From a virus: a stretch of DNA of 25,500 nt. Under the pieces are notes generated by a model that had not been told where the DNA came from, did not search any database, and saw only the letters and a list, made by a program, of their open reading frames with translations. Both the position numbers and the translations under genes were made by a program. The stretch is from the IMG/VR virus record IMGVR_UViG_3300047323_000134, positions 1 through 25,500 of that record; one strand, written 5' to 3'. Shown piece after piece: positions 13,172 to 21,489 of the stretch (position 1 is the stretch's first letter; each line of letters opens with the position of its first letter).

Positions 13172-13738
13172 TTAATGCGTGTGGTGGTTGCTGTTGCCGC
13201 CGGCGTCGATAATCGCTCCGGCGCTGGTGATGCCCTTGGTGACGTGCAACGCGCCGTCGATCATCACTGCTGCTTTCAGATTGATGTTGCCCGTGGTCAC
13301 GTTCACAGCACTATCGGTTACGACTGCTTCCGTGCTGGCGACTTTGATGGTGACCGTTCCGCTTGGCAGAGTGATGCTGTAACTCTTCGCCTGCCAGTCG
13401 TAGATCAGCGAGCCACCATCATCAAAACGCCAGACCTCGACATGGTCGCGGTTATCCGGCGGCGGGCCGGCATTGCCATACAGGCCCGGAACAAATGTAC
13501 CTTGCGACACGTCACCGCTGGGACTGATCAAACTGCCCTGCTCGCCCATGGACGGCGCTCGCCAGTGCCTGGCCTTGCCGGCGGCGATACTGTGCCAGCG
13601 CACCCAGGCGCTGACCCAATCACTCCCATCCGACACCCGACACACCGGCGGCGATGCGGACAGATCCACCGCGACCACGTAGCAAGCCTTGACCGCCCCC
13701 GCGATCATGCGGTCATGCTGTGCGCTTGCGTAACTCAC
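13172..13738 (-). CDS. V: Baseplate spike protein V
   Basis: A 188-aa protein with a GTG start at 13738 that overlaps the upstream stop (GTGA). The N-terminal OB-fold region (V-S-A-W-V-R-W and R-A-P-S-M-G-E-Q-G-S-L-I-S-P-S-G-D at about residues 42-80) is followed by a beta-helical spike with short repeats (I-T-L-P-S-G-T-V-T-I-K; V-T-T-G-N-I-N-L-K) and ends N-S-N-H-H-T-H. That terminal H-x-H matches the metal (iron)-binding tip of P2 gpV, where a trimer coordinates one ion to form the membrane-piercing point. Full length for the family. Confidence 0.93.
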   Translation of the reverse strand: MSYASAQHDRMIAGAVKACYVVAVDLSASPPVCRVSDGSDWVSAWVRWHSIAAGKARHWRAPSMGEQGSLISPSGDVSQGTFVPGLYGNAGPPPDNRDHVEVWRFDDGGSLIYDWQAKSYSITLPSGTVTIKVASTEAVVTDSAVNVTTGNINLKAAVMIDGALHVTKGITSAGAIIDAGGNSNHHTH

Positions 13739-14247
13739 GGCAGATCCTCGGGCCTGAATGGGCCGTCGCCTGTTTCAACGTCAAACACCAACGTTCCTGG
13801 CGGTTCGTCTGGCCACGGCCATTCCTCAACGCCGAGATAGACCTGTTGAGTCCATTCCACCAGCCACACGGTGTAGCCATCCAGGTGCGGCTGGGTCCAG
13901 TCCTGCAGCGCTTGCACAAACTCGGCGGGTTCAACTGCTAACCCCCACGTCTGCGCGCGCAGCAGCACCGCCAACTGAGTCGCCAATTGCACGGCCTGTT
14001 GGTGATGGTGCGGCTTGATCGGGTCGACGATGATGCGGGCCTCGAACTTGCAGACCAGCGAGGTTTCGCCGGTGCCGATATCCGTACCCGGCTCGATCTC
14101 GGCCAGTTCCAGAAACACCGCCGGCAACACCACGCGATCCGCAACGTTCGGCCAGGCTCGGACTGAGTACACGCCCGGCAGCTGGGAATGCAGCTGCTGT
14201 TCAACCGCCTGATACAGTTGGTCCAGGCTGAAGGGTTCGTCAGACAT
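13735..14247 (-). CDS. Probable tail terminator / head-tail completion protein
   Basis: A 170-aa protein starting ATG 14247, overlapping the gpZ-like gene by 8 bases and V by a GTGA. There is no motif I can name with certainty. The layout (N-terminal helix L-D-Q-L-Y-Q-A-V-E-Q-Q-L, then beta strands and a central helix Q-Q-A-V-Q-L-A-T-Q-L-A-V-L-L-R) fits the small alpha/beta fold of tail terminator or tail-completion proteins such as lambda gpU, and similar proteins lie here in other Pseudomonas prophages. Rich in Trp. Its place between the minor tail gene and the tail module fits a role at the head-tail junction. Function is inferred from position. Confidence 0.6.
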   Translation of the reverse strand: MSDEPFSLDQLYQAVEQQLHSQLPGVYSVRAWPNVADRVVLPAVFLELAEIEPGTDIGTGETSLVCKFEARIIVDPIKPHHHQQAVQLATQLAVLLRAQTWGLAVEPAEFVQALQDWTQPHLDGYTVWLVEWTQQVYLGVEEWPWPDEPPGTLVFDVETGDGPFRPEDLP

Positions 14248-14905
14248 TGCCTATCCTCTTGAGGTACTTCTGCAGCTCAAAGTTGAGTTCTTGTTTGAGA
14301 ATCACCAGCAGGATCTCATCCGCCTTTTTGACCCAGCTTTCGAAATGGGGCCGGGCTTGTTCCAGCGACACCTTGGCCTTGGCCAAGGGGAAGCGACTGC
14401 CGTGTTCGGCGACCCACCCGGAACTCGGCCCGCGTCCCGGTGACACCGTGCTGTCCGGATAATCGTCCGCGTTGAAGTGCTTGCTCGCCGTGCGGATCCA
14501 GATGTCGGCCTTGTTGCCGTAGACCTTTTTGAGGAAGGCCCCTTGGTAACGCCGTCCCGCCACTGACACGCCGCTGCCCGTTTGCCGCGCCCGGCCGATC
14601 CGACTCGATTCGATAGCGTTCAAACCGAACCACAGTTTTCCGCTCGCAGCGCCGCCGGAAACCGGATAGCTGCGCAACCGCTGACGCACCGCCGCAACGG
14701 CAATGCGTTCTTGCCGGCTGACGGCTCGGGCGATGTGCGTGCGTAACCTTCCCAACGTCTTGTTGATCGCGCGCCGATGCGCCGCTGCTGCTGCCTTGGG
14801 CACCAATTTGGCAAAATCCTGAAACGCCTGAAAGTCTGTGGCCGAGGACTGGATGGAGATCATCCCGCCGCTGGCCGAGGGTTTGAAATAGCTGCCGACA
14901 CTCAT
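14240..14905 (-). CDS. Z: Minor tail protein, gpZ-like
   Basis: A 221-aa protein starting ATG 14905 with ATGA overlap to the preceding gene. It carries the Prophage minor tail protein Z pattern: A-A-A-A-H-R-R-A-I-N-K-T-L-G-R-L-R-T-H-I-A-R-A-V-S at about residues 40-64, a central G-A-F-L-K-K-V-Y-G-N-K-A-D-I-W-I-R near 125-142, and a basic helical C-terminus. lambda gpZ acts late in tail completion so that heads and tails join correctly and DNA is positioned for injection. Its presence with lambda-type head genes ahead of a P2-type tail marks the module border. Confidence 0.75.
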   Translation of the reverse strand: MSVGSYFKPSASGGMISIQSSATDFQAFQDFAKLVPKAAAAAHRRAINKTLGRLRTHIARAVSRQERIAVAAVRQRLRSYPVSGGAASGKLWFGLNAIESSRIGRARQTGSGVSVAGRRYQGAFLKKVYGNKADIWIRTASKHFNADDYPDSTVSPGRGPSSGWVAEHGSRFPLAKAKVSLEQARPHFESWVKKADEILLVILKQELNFELQKYLKRIGNV

Positions 14906-15222
14906 GGGCGCAACCTCAGAATCAAGGCGACCAGACCGTCACCGCTCGGCTCGAGCTGAATCAGGTCGTAGTCACCGCCGCCATCCAAGGCAGGCAAGTC
15001 GACGCTGACCAGCAGGCCCTGTTCCAGGCCTTGCGAGTCGCTGACGCGGATCTCGAAGCGCGGCTCGCGCAAACCAGTGTTGAGCTTGCCGAACTTGGGT
15101 TGCAGCCAGGGAGCGGCGAACATGCCGAACACTGGTTCTTCGCGGCCCTCGATCCGTGCAGTGTCGCCCAGCGTTTCGAACACCACCGCGTCCACCTCGG
15201 CGATCAGATCGCGAAAGCCCAC
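14902..15222 (-). CDS. Head-tail joining protein (gpFII-like position)
   Basis: A 106-aa protein. GTG 15222 (M-G-F-R-D-L-I-A-E-V-D), two bases after the capsid stop, is the likely start; ATG 15264 would bury 14 codons in the capsid gene. It is a small beta-rich protein: V-D-A-V-V-F-E-T-L-G-D-T-A, P-R-F-E-I-R-V-S, V-S-V-D-L-P and a D-Y-D-L-I-Q-L-E-P-S-G-D-G segment. These features and the slot just after the major capsid protein fit the head-tail connector (lambda FII-like) group common in Pseudomonas and enterobacterial prophages. No strong Shine-Dalgarno; translation may be coupled to capsid termination. Confidence 0.68.
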   Translation of the reverse strand: MGFRDLIAEVDAVVFETLGDTARIEGREEPVFGMFAAPWLQPKFGKLNTGLREPRFEIRVSDSQGLEQGLLVSVDLPALDGGGDYDLIQLEPSGDGLVALILRLRP

Positions 15223-15224
15223 GG

Positions 15225-16220
15225 TCAGAGTTCCAGCAGGATCTGGGCGCGCGGTCGAGTGCACAGGTGCAGCGGGTTGGACTGGGCTTCACCCGCCATG
15301 CCTTTGTTGAACGGCAGCGGCTCGATCATGCTGTAGTAAGGGATTCCCTGAGTGTTGACCGTTTCCATGTAGTCCGCCGGAGCAAACACCGAGATGTACA
15401 GATCAGGCACACCCTCAGGGACCAGCAACGCTTTGTCGTCGTGGACGAAAGACACACCGGCGACCTTGCCACGGTAGCGCTCCCAGATGATGCCGCCGAA
15501 TTCGAAGCTTTCCCGGGCGTCACCCCGCAAGGCGGCCGCCTGCTGACTGTTGAGGTAAGTTTCCTTGACCGACTTGTGAACGATCAGCTTGTTCCAGAAG
15601 TGCTTGCCGCAGAAGGCGCGGGAGCCGGTGCTGGTCACACTGCCGAGTGCGTCTTCCTGCAGGTCCAACGCTTCGCCGCATTTAACCCGCAGCTCAGTAC
15701 CCGCGTCAGCCAGTCCCATGGACAGCTTCTGACGCTGCACACCGAAGCGGTCATACAGGTCCAGCAGCACCGTCGACCCGTCAGCGTCGAGGATCAGGCC
15801 ATTGAGTGCGCCCATGCGCTGGAATTCATGCGTGGCGTCCAACTGACGACGCGCTTTGGCCAGGCGGGTATTGACCACATCCTGCACAGCTTGCAGTTCG
15901 GTGCGAGTGCCGAAGGCGCGAATGCCTTGGATCTCATCCGCCTTGATGGTAAAGCGCTCGGGCAGATGCACGGTGTTGAACGGGATCAGATTGCGCTTGC
16001 TGGCTGCAACTACCAGACCAGATCCGCCGCGTTCGCCAGCAGGTACCAGTGCAAGGGTGTCACCGTCCTTTTCAATCTGCACCGTCAAGGTGGTGATGCC
16101 TTCCTCGCGAAAAAGGCCCAAGGCACTGATGCGGCCCGGCAGGTACGGTTGATCATTGAGTGCAGCGGTCAGCGCGGTAACGGTAAACGCTTCGTCGTCA
16201 AAAATGGCGATCTCGGCCAT
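15225..16220 (-). CDS. E (lambda-type): Major capsid protein, lambda gpE family
   Basis: A 331-aa protein; ATG 16220 (M-A-E-I-A-I-F-D-D-E-A-F) is chosen since CTGGAGA sits at the proper distance, whereas 16265 would include the leader hairpin. Family features: N-terminal F-T-V-T-A-L-T-A-A-L-N-D-Q-P-Y-L-P-G-R, a central Q-D-V-V-N-T-R-L-A-K-A-R-R-Q-L-D-A-T-H-E at about 115-135, and a C-terminal G-E-A-Q-S-N-P-L-H-L-C-T-R-P. It forms the icosahedral shell and is preceded by a gpD-like cementing protein, exactly the lambda order D-E. It should be the most abundant phage protein; its leader hairpin is shared in design with the sheath gene. Confidence 0.93.
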   Translation of the reverse strand: MAEIAIFDDEAFTVTALTAALNDQPYLPGRISALGLFREEGITTLTVQIEKDGDTLALVPAGERGGSGLVVAASKRNLIPFNTVHLPERFTIKADEIQGIRAFGTRTELQAVQDVVNTRLAKARRQLDATHEFQRMGALNGLILDADGSTVLLDLYDRFGVQRQKLSMGLADAGTELRVKCGEALDLQEDALGSVTSTGSRAFCGKHFWNKLIVHKSVKETYLNSQQAAALRGDARESFEFGGIIWERYRGKVAGVSFVHDDKALLVPEGVPDLYISVFAPADYMETVNTQGIPYYSMIEPLPFNKGMAGEAQSNPLHLCTRPRAQILLEL

Positions 16221-16226
16221 GGGTAC

Positions 16227-16261
16227 TCTCCAGAAACGAAAAATCCCGCACGCGGCGGGAT
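16227..16261 (-). terminator. Hairpin/T-run leader of the major capsid gene
   Basis: Minus strand ATCCCGC, loop CGCGT, GCGGGAT (perfect 7-bp stem, 16243-16249 with 16255-16261), then TTTTCG-TTT-CTGGAGA. Seventeen bases (16227-16243) are identical to the sheath leader. Confidence 0.72.
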
Positions 16262-16282
16262 GCAAATAAAGGAAGGAACGTC

Positions 16283-16627
16283 TTAGCGGACAATCAGCGA
16301 GCGTGCGGCCAAAGCTTTCTCGGCGGCAGGATCGAGGCCAGTCAAGTGCGCTTCGCTGACCTCGGCCAGCCGCACCACGGCGCGACCGCGACGAACCACG
16401 TCGGATTCGCCGAGCGGGCCATAGAGAATCGCGGCAGCGTTTTCAGTGCCGTCCTCGGCAGTGGGATCGTACGGCGCAAATTCGCTAGTCGTGGTTACCA
16501 ACCCGAGGATTTGTCCCGGCCACAATGCTGGACCGGCCGCTACATTGATCGCCTCACGCGAAATGGTGCCGGCGCCCTCGGAGAGCAGGAATTCGCCTGC
16601 GTGCATTGGTTCCCGTTTGATGGTCAT
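16283..16627 (-). CDS. Head decoration protein, lambda gpD family
   Basis: A 114-aa protein starting at ATG 16627 (M-T-I-K-R-E-P-M); the AAAGGAG is 7 bases upstream, while ATG 16633 overlaps that element and the protease stop. Recognisable by E-P-M-H-A-G-E-F-L-L-S-E-G-x-G-T-I-S-R-E at residues 6-25, A-G-x-A-L-W-P-G-Q-I-L-G, and A-A-A-I-L-Y-G-P-L-G. gpD trimers lock onto the expanded capsid at three-fold sites and stabilise it. The position between protease/scaffold and major capsid is the same as in lambda. Confidence 0.92.
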   Translation of the reverse strand: MTIKREPMHAGEFLLSEGAGTISREAINVAAGPALWPGQILGLVTTTSEFAPYDPTAEDGTENAAAILYGPLGESDVVRRGRAVVRLAEVSEAHLTGLDPAAEKALAARSLIVR

Positions 16628-16629
16628 GC

Positions 16630-17778
16630 TCATGCTCCTTTCGCGCGCTGCGCGGTTCCAGTTTGAGCCGCTTGTCGAGCAGCCCAAATCGAGTTGGGGT
16701 CAGGTTGTTTGGCCAGCACCTTCGGCACTGGGTCGTCCGCCAGCGGCAGACTGTTGTCGATTTCAAAGCCTTTGCCGCTGGTGACAATCTTGTCGAACAG
16801 ACGCGCCCGCACCGCCGCAGCATCCAGACCGGCTGCGACATACTCGGCGCTGAATTCCGGCAGTCGCGCGGCCACACAAAGGTCATTCACTGCCTTGGCG
16901 CGGGCCAGGCCAGCCAGCACGATCTCCTCGCTTTCAAGCTGGGTTGAACTGAGCAGCGGTTCGACCAGGTTGCTGATGCCTGCCGCCGTGCAGCGCTGAG
17001 TGATCATCAGTGCCAACTTGGCCGAGTCGACTACGGGCGGTATCAGCGGGCGATCGTCAGGTTCCAGCTCCGGATCCGGTTCCGGTGGCTCGTCGAGCTG
17101 GGCCAGCAATTCGGCCGGAGCGTGCTGGTACCGCTGCAGCACCGCGCCTTGACCAAGACAGGCTTTGACCTTGACGCCGTCACCGACTTCATCGGCCAGC
17201 CCCAATGCCACGGCTTCGTTGGCGGTCAGCCAAGTTTCGGCCGCTACCAGGCGCCGCAGCTCGGCCTCGTCGATGTCCGGCGCTTTGGCCTTGTACGCCG
17301 CGATAATCGCTTCCATGGTCTGGTCGAGGACGTCGGCCACCTTGCGGAAGTCTTCCGCGTCACCGGCGGCGTAGGTCCATGGGTTGTGGATCATCAACAT
17401 CGCGTTGGAAGCGATCACCACACGGTGTGCACCACACACGGCAACACTGGCCGCACTCGCTGCCAGCGCATCGATCCGACCGGTGCAGCGTTCGCCCAGC
17501 CGCGATAGCGCGTTGTGCATGGCCAGCCCGTCGAACAGGTCGCCGCCGATGCTGTTGAACGCGGCGACCACGGGTGATACACCGTCATCCATGGCGCGCA
17601 GATCCTGCACGAACTGATTGGCGGTGATGCCCCACCCGCCGATCTCGCCATAGACGAAGACTTCGATCACTCGCTCGGTCGCCTCGCCGCTGGCTTGTAC
17701 GGCATACCAGGTCTTGTCCAGTACCTCGATGCGTTTGCCTGCGCGGTTGTAAATGCGCGGTCGCGCTTGCTTGCTCAT
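16630..17778 (-). CDS. Head maturation protease / scaffold, ClpP (S14)-like
   Basis: A 382-aa protein, start ATG 17778 overlapping portal by 4 bases. Residues 30-200 form a ClpP-like serine protease: oxyanion G-G segment N-S-I-G-G-D-L at 75-81, nucleophile Ser108 in A-L-A-A-S-A-A-S, and His131 in M-L-M-I-H-N-P. The acidic residue is less sure; Glu181 in E-T-W-L-T-A-N-E-A is the positional candidate. Residues about 205-382 are a lower-complexity helical region likely to work as scaffold, as in lambda C/Nu3. The protease trims portal and scaffold in the prohead. An internal scaffold-only start may exist but I could not pin it down. Confidence 0.9.
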   Translation of the reverse strand: MSKQARPRIYNRAGKRIEVLDKTWYAVQASGEATERVIEVFVYGEIGGWGITANQFVQDLRAMDDGVSPVVAAFNSIGGDLFDGLAMHNALSRLGERCTGRIDALAASAASVAVCGAHRVVIASNAMLMIHNPWTYAAGDAEDFRKVADVLDQTMEAIIAAYKAKAPDIDEAELRRLVAAETWLTANEAVALGLADEVGDGVKVKACLGQGAVLQRYQHAPAELLAQLDEPPEPDPELEPDDRPLIPPVVDSAKLALMITQRCTAAGISNLVEPLLSSTQLESEEIVLAGLARAKAVNDLCVAARLPEFSAEYVAAGLDAAAVRARLFDKIVTSGKGFEIDNSLPLADDPVPKVLAKQPDPNSIWAARQAAQTGTAQRAKGA

Positions 17779-19256
17779 GTTTGCTCCTTGTCGTCGTTGG
17801 TTTCGACGGCATCAAGGGTGTTGTAGTTGAGGCCCAGTGCTGTGGCCCGCGCCAGATCGGCGGCGTTTTCCAGATCGACCGTTTCGGCGTCGTAGCCGGT
17901 GCGCAGGACCATCTCGCTGCGCGAGGCAAAGCCGGCTTGAACTTCCATCCGCCGTGCCTGCACGTCCTGCACTGGCTGGATGTAGGCCCAGCCTTGCGGC
18001 ACCCATTGGGTACGCAGGTAGTTGCGACGTTTTTGCGCGTAATCGTCCAGCACCAGGACACCCGACAACACCGCCATGTCCATCCACGCGGCCCGCACTG
18101 GTCGGCAGAGTTGATGGACGTACACGCTGAATTGCAGTTGTTCCAGGCGGCGCCGAAACTCGTTGAGTACCACCCGCAGCGCACGGTCGTTGATCCCACG
18201 CATGTCGCCGGTGAGGATCTCGTAAGGCGTGCCGGACCCAGCTGCTGCAGCCATCAGTTGCTGTCGCATGAAGTCCGGATAGTTGTTGCCCGCGTCCGGC
18301 GGCTTGGAGAACTCCACCTCCTCACCTGCCCCCAGCTCTTGCATGGTGCCGGGTTCGAGCGCGACCATCGGGGTGAAGCCGTCGCGATCCAGATCCAGCA
18401 ACGCGCCGGTGACTGGATCCCGTGGCGTCTGTCCCGACTCCGGCGCCGGACGCTTGATGAAACCGGCGAACAGGTTGGCCACCTCTTGGCGGAACAGCAC
18501 CGCGTCGTCGTAGTTGTCGAGACTGCGCAGGCGTTTCAGCACCGGCGACAATCGCGGCACACCGCGCAACTGGCCCGGTTCGACCGGTTCGAAGATGTGC
18601 AGCACCTGGGCAGCTGGCACGCGGACCAACTGGTTGTAGCCAGCGTTCAGTGAAGCCGCGTCGCGCGGATGCGACAGGTACATCCAGTACGCCACCCGCT
18701 TGCCGCCCGGGGTGAATTCGATCCCGGCACGGATGATGTTGCCGGTCTTGGTGGTCTCGAACTTGTCATGTGGCACGAACTCCGGCGCCAGAATCTGCAA
18801 CTGCAGCGGAACGGCCAAGCCTTCATCCAGCGCGCGAGGACGCAACCGCACAAAGCACTCACCCGAGGTTTCAACCGTCCGCGCCACCAGCGCCTGCTGG
18901 CCGTAGAAATCGGTACGGTCATCCGCGTCCGACTCATCGACCCAATCCCCCCACAGCTCCTGCAGCAGCTTGCGCAAAGCATCATCGTCGGTCGTCGGCC
19001 TTGGAGTGATGCCCGTGCCGATCAGGTTGCTGACGCGCTTGTCGATTACGTTGAAGGCATACGGGTCATTGCGAACCGCTGCCCGGGAGCGCGACCGCAG
19101 GTTGCGCAGTGCCGGGGTGTTGATGCTGTTGATCCCATTGTCGGGAGCGTCCCAACCAGTGGAGCGGCGCCCTTCTCCAGCGCCTTCGTAACTGGCTTTG
19201 ATGTTGGACGGCAGCACAAATCCGTTACGGGTCAGCGTGGGAAACTGGCGGGCCAT
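17775..19256 (-). CDS. Portal protein, lambda gpB family
   Basis: A 493-aa protein; ATG 19256 shares one base with the upstream stop (TAATG). Lambda-type portal features: D-P-Y-A-F-N-V-I-D-K-R-V-S-N-L-I-G-T-G-I near residues 64-84, D-G-L-A-x-P-L-Q-L-Q-I-L-A-P-E-F-V-P, V-L-H-I-F-E-P-V-E-P-G-Q-L-R-G-V-P-R-L-S-P and G-T-P-Y-E-I-L-T-G-D-M-R-G-I-N-D-R. The dodecameric portal sits at one capsid vertex as DNA gate, terminase dock and head-tail connector base. It follows the gpW-like gene directly and is normal in length. Confidence 0.95.
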   Translation of the reverse strand: MARQFPTLTRNGFVLPSNIKASYEGAGEGRRSTGWDAPDNGINSINTPALRNLRSRSRAAVRNDPYAFNVIDKRVSNLIGTGITPRPTTDDDALRKLLQELWGDWVDESDADDRTDFYGQQALVARTVETSGECFVRLRPRALDEGLAVPLQLQILAPEFVPHDKFETTKTGNIIRAGIEFTPGGKRVAYWMYLSHPRDAASLNAGYNQLVRVPAAQVLHIFEPVEPGQLRGVPRLSPVLKRLRSLDNYDDAVLFRQEVANLFAGFIKRPAPESGQTPRDPVTGALLDLDRDGFTPMVALEPGTMQELGAGEEVEFSKPPDAGNNYPDFMRQQLMAAAAGSGTPYEILTGDMRGINDRALRVVLNEFRRRLEQLQFSVYVHQLCRPVRAAWMDMAVLSGVLVLDDYAQKRRNYLRTQWVPQGWAYIQPVQDVQARRMEVQAGFASRSEMVLRTGYDAETVDLENAADLARATALGLNYNTLDAVETNDDKEQT

Positions 19257-19462
19257 TAGACTCCCTTGCCCCCGTGGTACAGCCGAACCACGCGCGAACG
19301 TGGCCCGGCAGCGCTGACCAACGACGAACGTATTTCCTCGCGAGCCTTGAGCAGCTCGTCGACCGTGCGGTATTCCACGGTGCGGTCGGTGTAGCGCACA
19401 GTTTTCTCACCGCGAGCAATGGCCGCCTCAACCGCGTCGAGGTGCTTTTTCGTAAAGGACAT
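19256..19462 (-). CDS. W (lambda-type): Head-tail joining protein, lambda gpW family
   Basis: A 68-aa protein starting ATG 19462, one base after the large-terminase stop. It has the gpW pattern of two helices around a hairpin: L-D-A-V-E-A-A-I-A-R-G-E-K-T-V-R-Y-x-D-R-T-V-E-Y-R-T-V-D-E-L-L-K-A-R-E-E-I. gpW plugs below the portal to retain packaged DNA and permit tail joining. The terminase-W-portal order is as in lambda. Not to be confused with the P2 baseplate W at 12536-12862. Confidence 0.9.
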   Translation of the reverse strand: MSFTKKHLDAVEAAIARGEKTVRYTDRTVEYRTVDELLKAREEIRSSLVSAAGPRSRVVRLYHGGKGV

Positions 19463-19463
19463 A

Positions 19464-21485
19464 TCAGCGTCTCTTCAGGTAGCCGCTGGCAGAGCTGCGG
19501 CGTTGAGGGGATGCTGCAGCCGGTCGCGGTGTCGCGACCGGTGCAGCAGGTTGCGGTGCGGGTTGCGCGGTGACGGCGACCGGAGGTGGTGCTGCACTGG
19601 CGACACGTTCGCCCTGAACGGGCTTGATGCCCAAGGCGTCGTCGAACAAACCAGACTGCGCCAGTGACTGTCGGACCCGCTCCCAGTCGTGTTCCTGATA
19701 GCGGTTAATGCCCAAGTAGTGGGCCATGGCCAGGCAGTACACCATCAGGTCGAGCGCTTCGTTGCGCTCGGCCTTGCCCTTGACCCACTCGATGCGCTTG
19801 TGACCGCGCACGTAGCGGGCGACCTTGCGTTCGGCGACGCACTGGGCGAAGAACTCGTCCGGCAAGTCGTTGGCAAAGTGCAGCGATCCCGGCCCATCCG
19901 GGAACGGGTAGCGGTTGTAGATCCAATCTTTGGCGGTGTCGGTACCGACGAACCACAGCTCGGCGCCGTGGCGTTCGGTCTGACCTTTCCACGTCACATC
20001 GACCATGGACGGGCGCTGAGCGATTACCGGTCTACCCGGCTTGCTTGCGCCCTTGATGGCGAAGACGTTGCGCCAGCGACGGACGCGGCAGAACTGGTAG
20101 ACCTCGTCGGTGTGGTGCCCTCCGGAGTCGACGCCGATTGCGAGGATCGCCAAGCCGACGCCACACGGATGCCGATACCGCGCCTTGAGTTTTTCATCCA
20201 ACACCGCCCAGGTGCGCTCGTCGGCCGGGTCACCCCAGATCACCTGGTGATCCACAACCCAGCGTTCCATGCCGACGCCAAAACCCATCACCATCAGCTC
20301 CAGGCGGTTGGCCTGGACGTCGACAGCGCCGGTCAGCATCAGCACGCCGACCGGCATCGCGCCGAGGGTGTAGGTTTCGAGACGCGCCCGAGCGATCAGC
20401 ACTTCGGCCTTGGTTTGTTCCTGCGCACTGTCCCAGACCTTGGCCAGACGGGTGTTGTAGAACACCTGCATCAGGCCCATATCGCCTTTCGACTGAGCCT
20501 TTTTCGCTTCTTCAAATTCCTCAGCGAGCGTGCCCCAGGTCATCCAACCGGTCGGCGAATACAAGGCATTCAGATGAAAGCCGACCGTCTTGCCATCGCC
20601 TTTACCGTGGGCACGCCACTCGCCCCGCACGAGCATATCGCCCTTGTGGTGTTCCTCGATCAGCACGTCGCATTCAGACGCAGCACACTCGTAATGCACG
20701 GTGCTGAAGTCTTTGCTGTAGTGCAGCCGCTCCCATTCCAGCACCTGCATATGACCGCAGGTGGGGCACGGCACGTAGTAGTGTCGCTGGTCGCTGGATT
20801 CGAACAGATCGGCGATCCGCGAAGCGCCCTTGATCGTCGGCGAGCTGGAAAAGTAGATCTTGGCGTTGCGACCGAAGTTGGTCGCTCGCGTTTCCGCCAG
20901 GGCAATGGGATCGCCCTCCTGACCGACGTCGTTCTCCCAACGATCAACCTCATCGCCGTAGATGTAGCGCGCCGACAGCTCCGAAAGGTTGGCTGCCGAG
21001 CCGGCGGTGGTGACGTACAGCGAACCGCCTTCGAATTCCTTGGTGTCCATCGTGTTGCGCGCATCCCGTGAGCGAGTCGCCGCGACACGCTCACGCAGAA
21101 CCGGCGTGGCCTTGATGGTCTTGCTGATCCGACCGGAGACCCGCTTGGACAATCCGAGGCTCGGTAGCAGCGCCAGAATGTTCGACGGCGCCATGTGGAT
21201 CAAACCGCCCATCCAGTTCAGGGCGATCTGGGTTTTCATCAACTGCGAGGCCACCATGGTGACCACGCGTCTGCAAGGGTGAGCCGGCGACAGGCAACGC
21301 ATCGGCTCTCGGGCATAAGGTGTCCGCGAGGTGCGGTACTGGCCTGGCTCAGGGGCGCCGGTGTCTCGCGGGATCCGCATGTACTCATCGGCCCACTCAT
21401 CGATCCAGAGGTCTGGATCAGGGCGCAGTCCACGGAAATAGTTCTCACGGTACACCTTTGCACCGTCAGAAAATTCCGTGTGCAT
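19464..21485 (-). CDS. Terminase large subunit, lambda gpA family
   Basis: A 673-aa packaging motor and nuclease starting ATG 21485. ATPase: V-A-S-Q-L-M-K-T at residues 78-85 in the Walker-A position (a lambda-type deviant loop), and Y-I-Y-G-D-E-V-D-R-W at 174-183 as Walker B with Asp178-Glu179. A zinc-ribbon-like C-P-T-C-G-H (240-245) pairs with Cys267 and Cys272. Nuclease: Asp389 in G-A-V-D-V-Q and Asp453 in G-V-D-S-G-G are the expected metal ligands. The last about 60 residues are Ala/Pro-rich and probably flexible, ending in a basic Y-L-K-R-R. With the Nu1-like small subunit this predicts cos-type packaging. Upstream ribosome binding site is weak, suggesting coupling to the small subunit. 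Confidence 0.95.
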   Translation of the reverse strand: MHTEFSDGAKVYRENYFRGLRPDPDLWIDEWADEYMRIPRDTGAPEPGQYRTSRTPYAREPMRCLSPAHPCRRVVTMVASQLMKTQIALNWMGGLIHMAPSNILALLPSLGLSKRVSGRISKTIKATPVLRERVAATRSRDARNTMDTKEFEGGSLYVTTAGSAANLSELSARYIYGDEVDRWENDVGQEGDPIALAETRATNFGRNAKIYFSSSPTIKGASRIADLFESSDQRHYYVPCPTCGHMQVLEWERLHYSKDFSTVHYECAASECDVLIEEHHKGDMLVRGEWRAHGKGDGKTVGFHLNALYSPTGWMTWGTLAEEFEEAKKAQSKGDMGLMQVFYNTRLAKVWDSAQEQTKAEVLIARARLETYTLGAMPVGVLMLTGAVDVQANRLELMVMGFGVGMERWVVDHQVIWGDPADERTWAVLDEKLKARYRHPCGVGLAILAIGVDSGGHHTDEVYQFCRVRRWRNVFAIKGASKPGRPVIAQRPSMVDVTWKGQTERHGAELWFVGTDTAKDWIYNRYPFPDGPGSLHFANDLPDEFFAQCVAERKVARYVRGHKRIEWVKGKAERNEALDLMVYCLAMAHYLGINRYQEHDWERVRQSLAQSGLFDDALGIKPVQGERVASAAPPPVAVTAQPAPQPAAPVATPRPAAASPQRRSSASGYLKRR

Positions 21486-21489
21486 AGGT

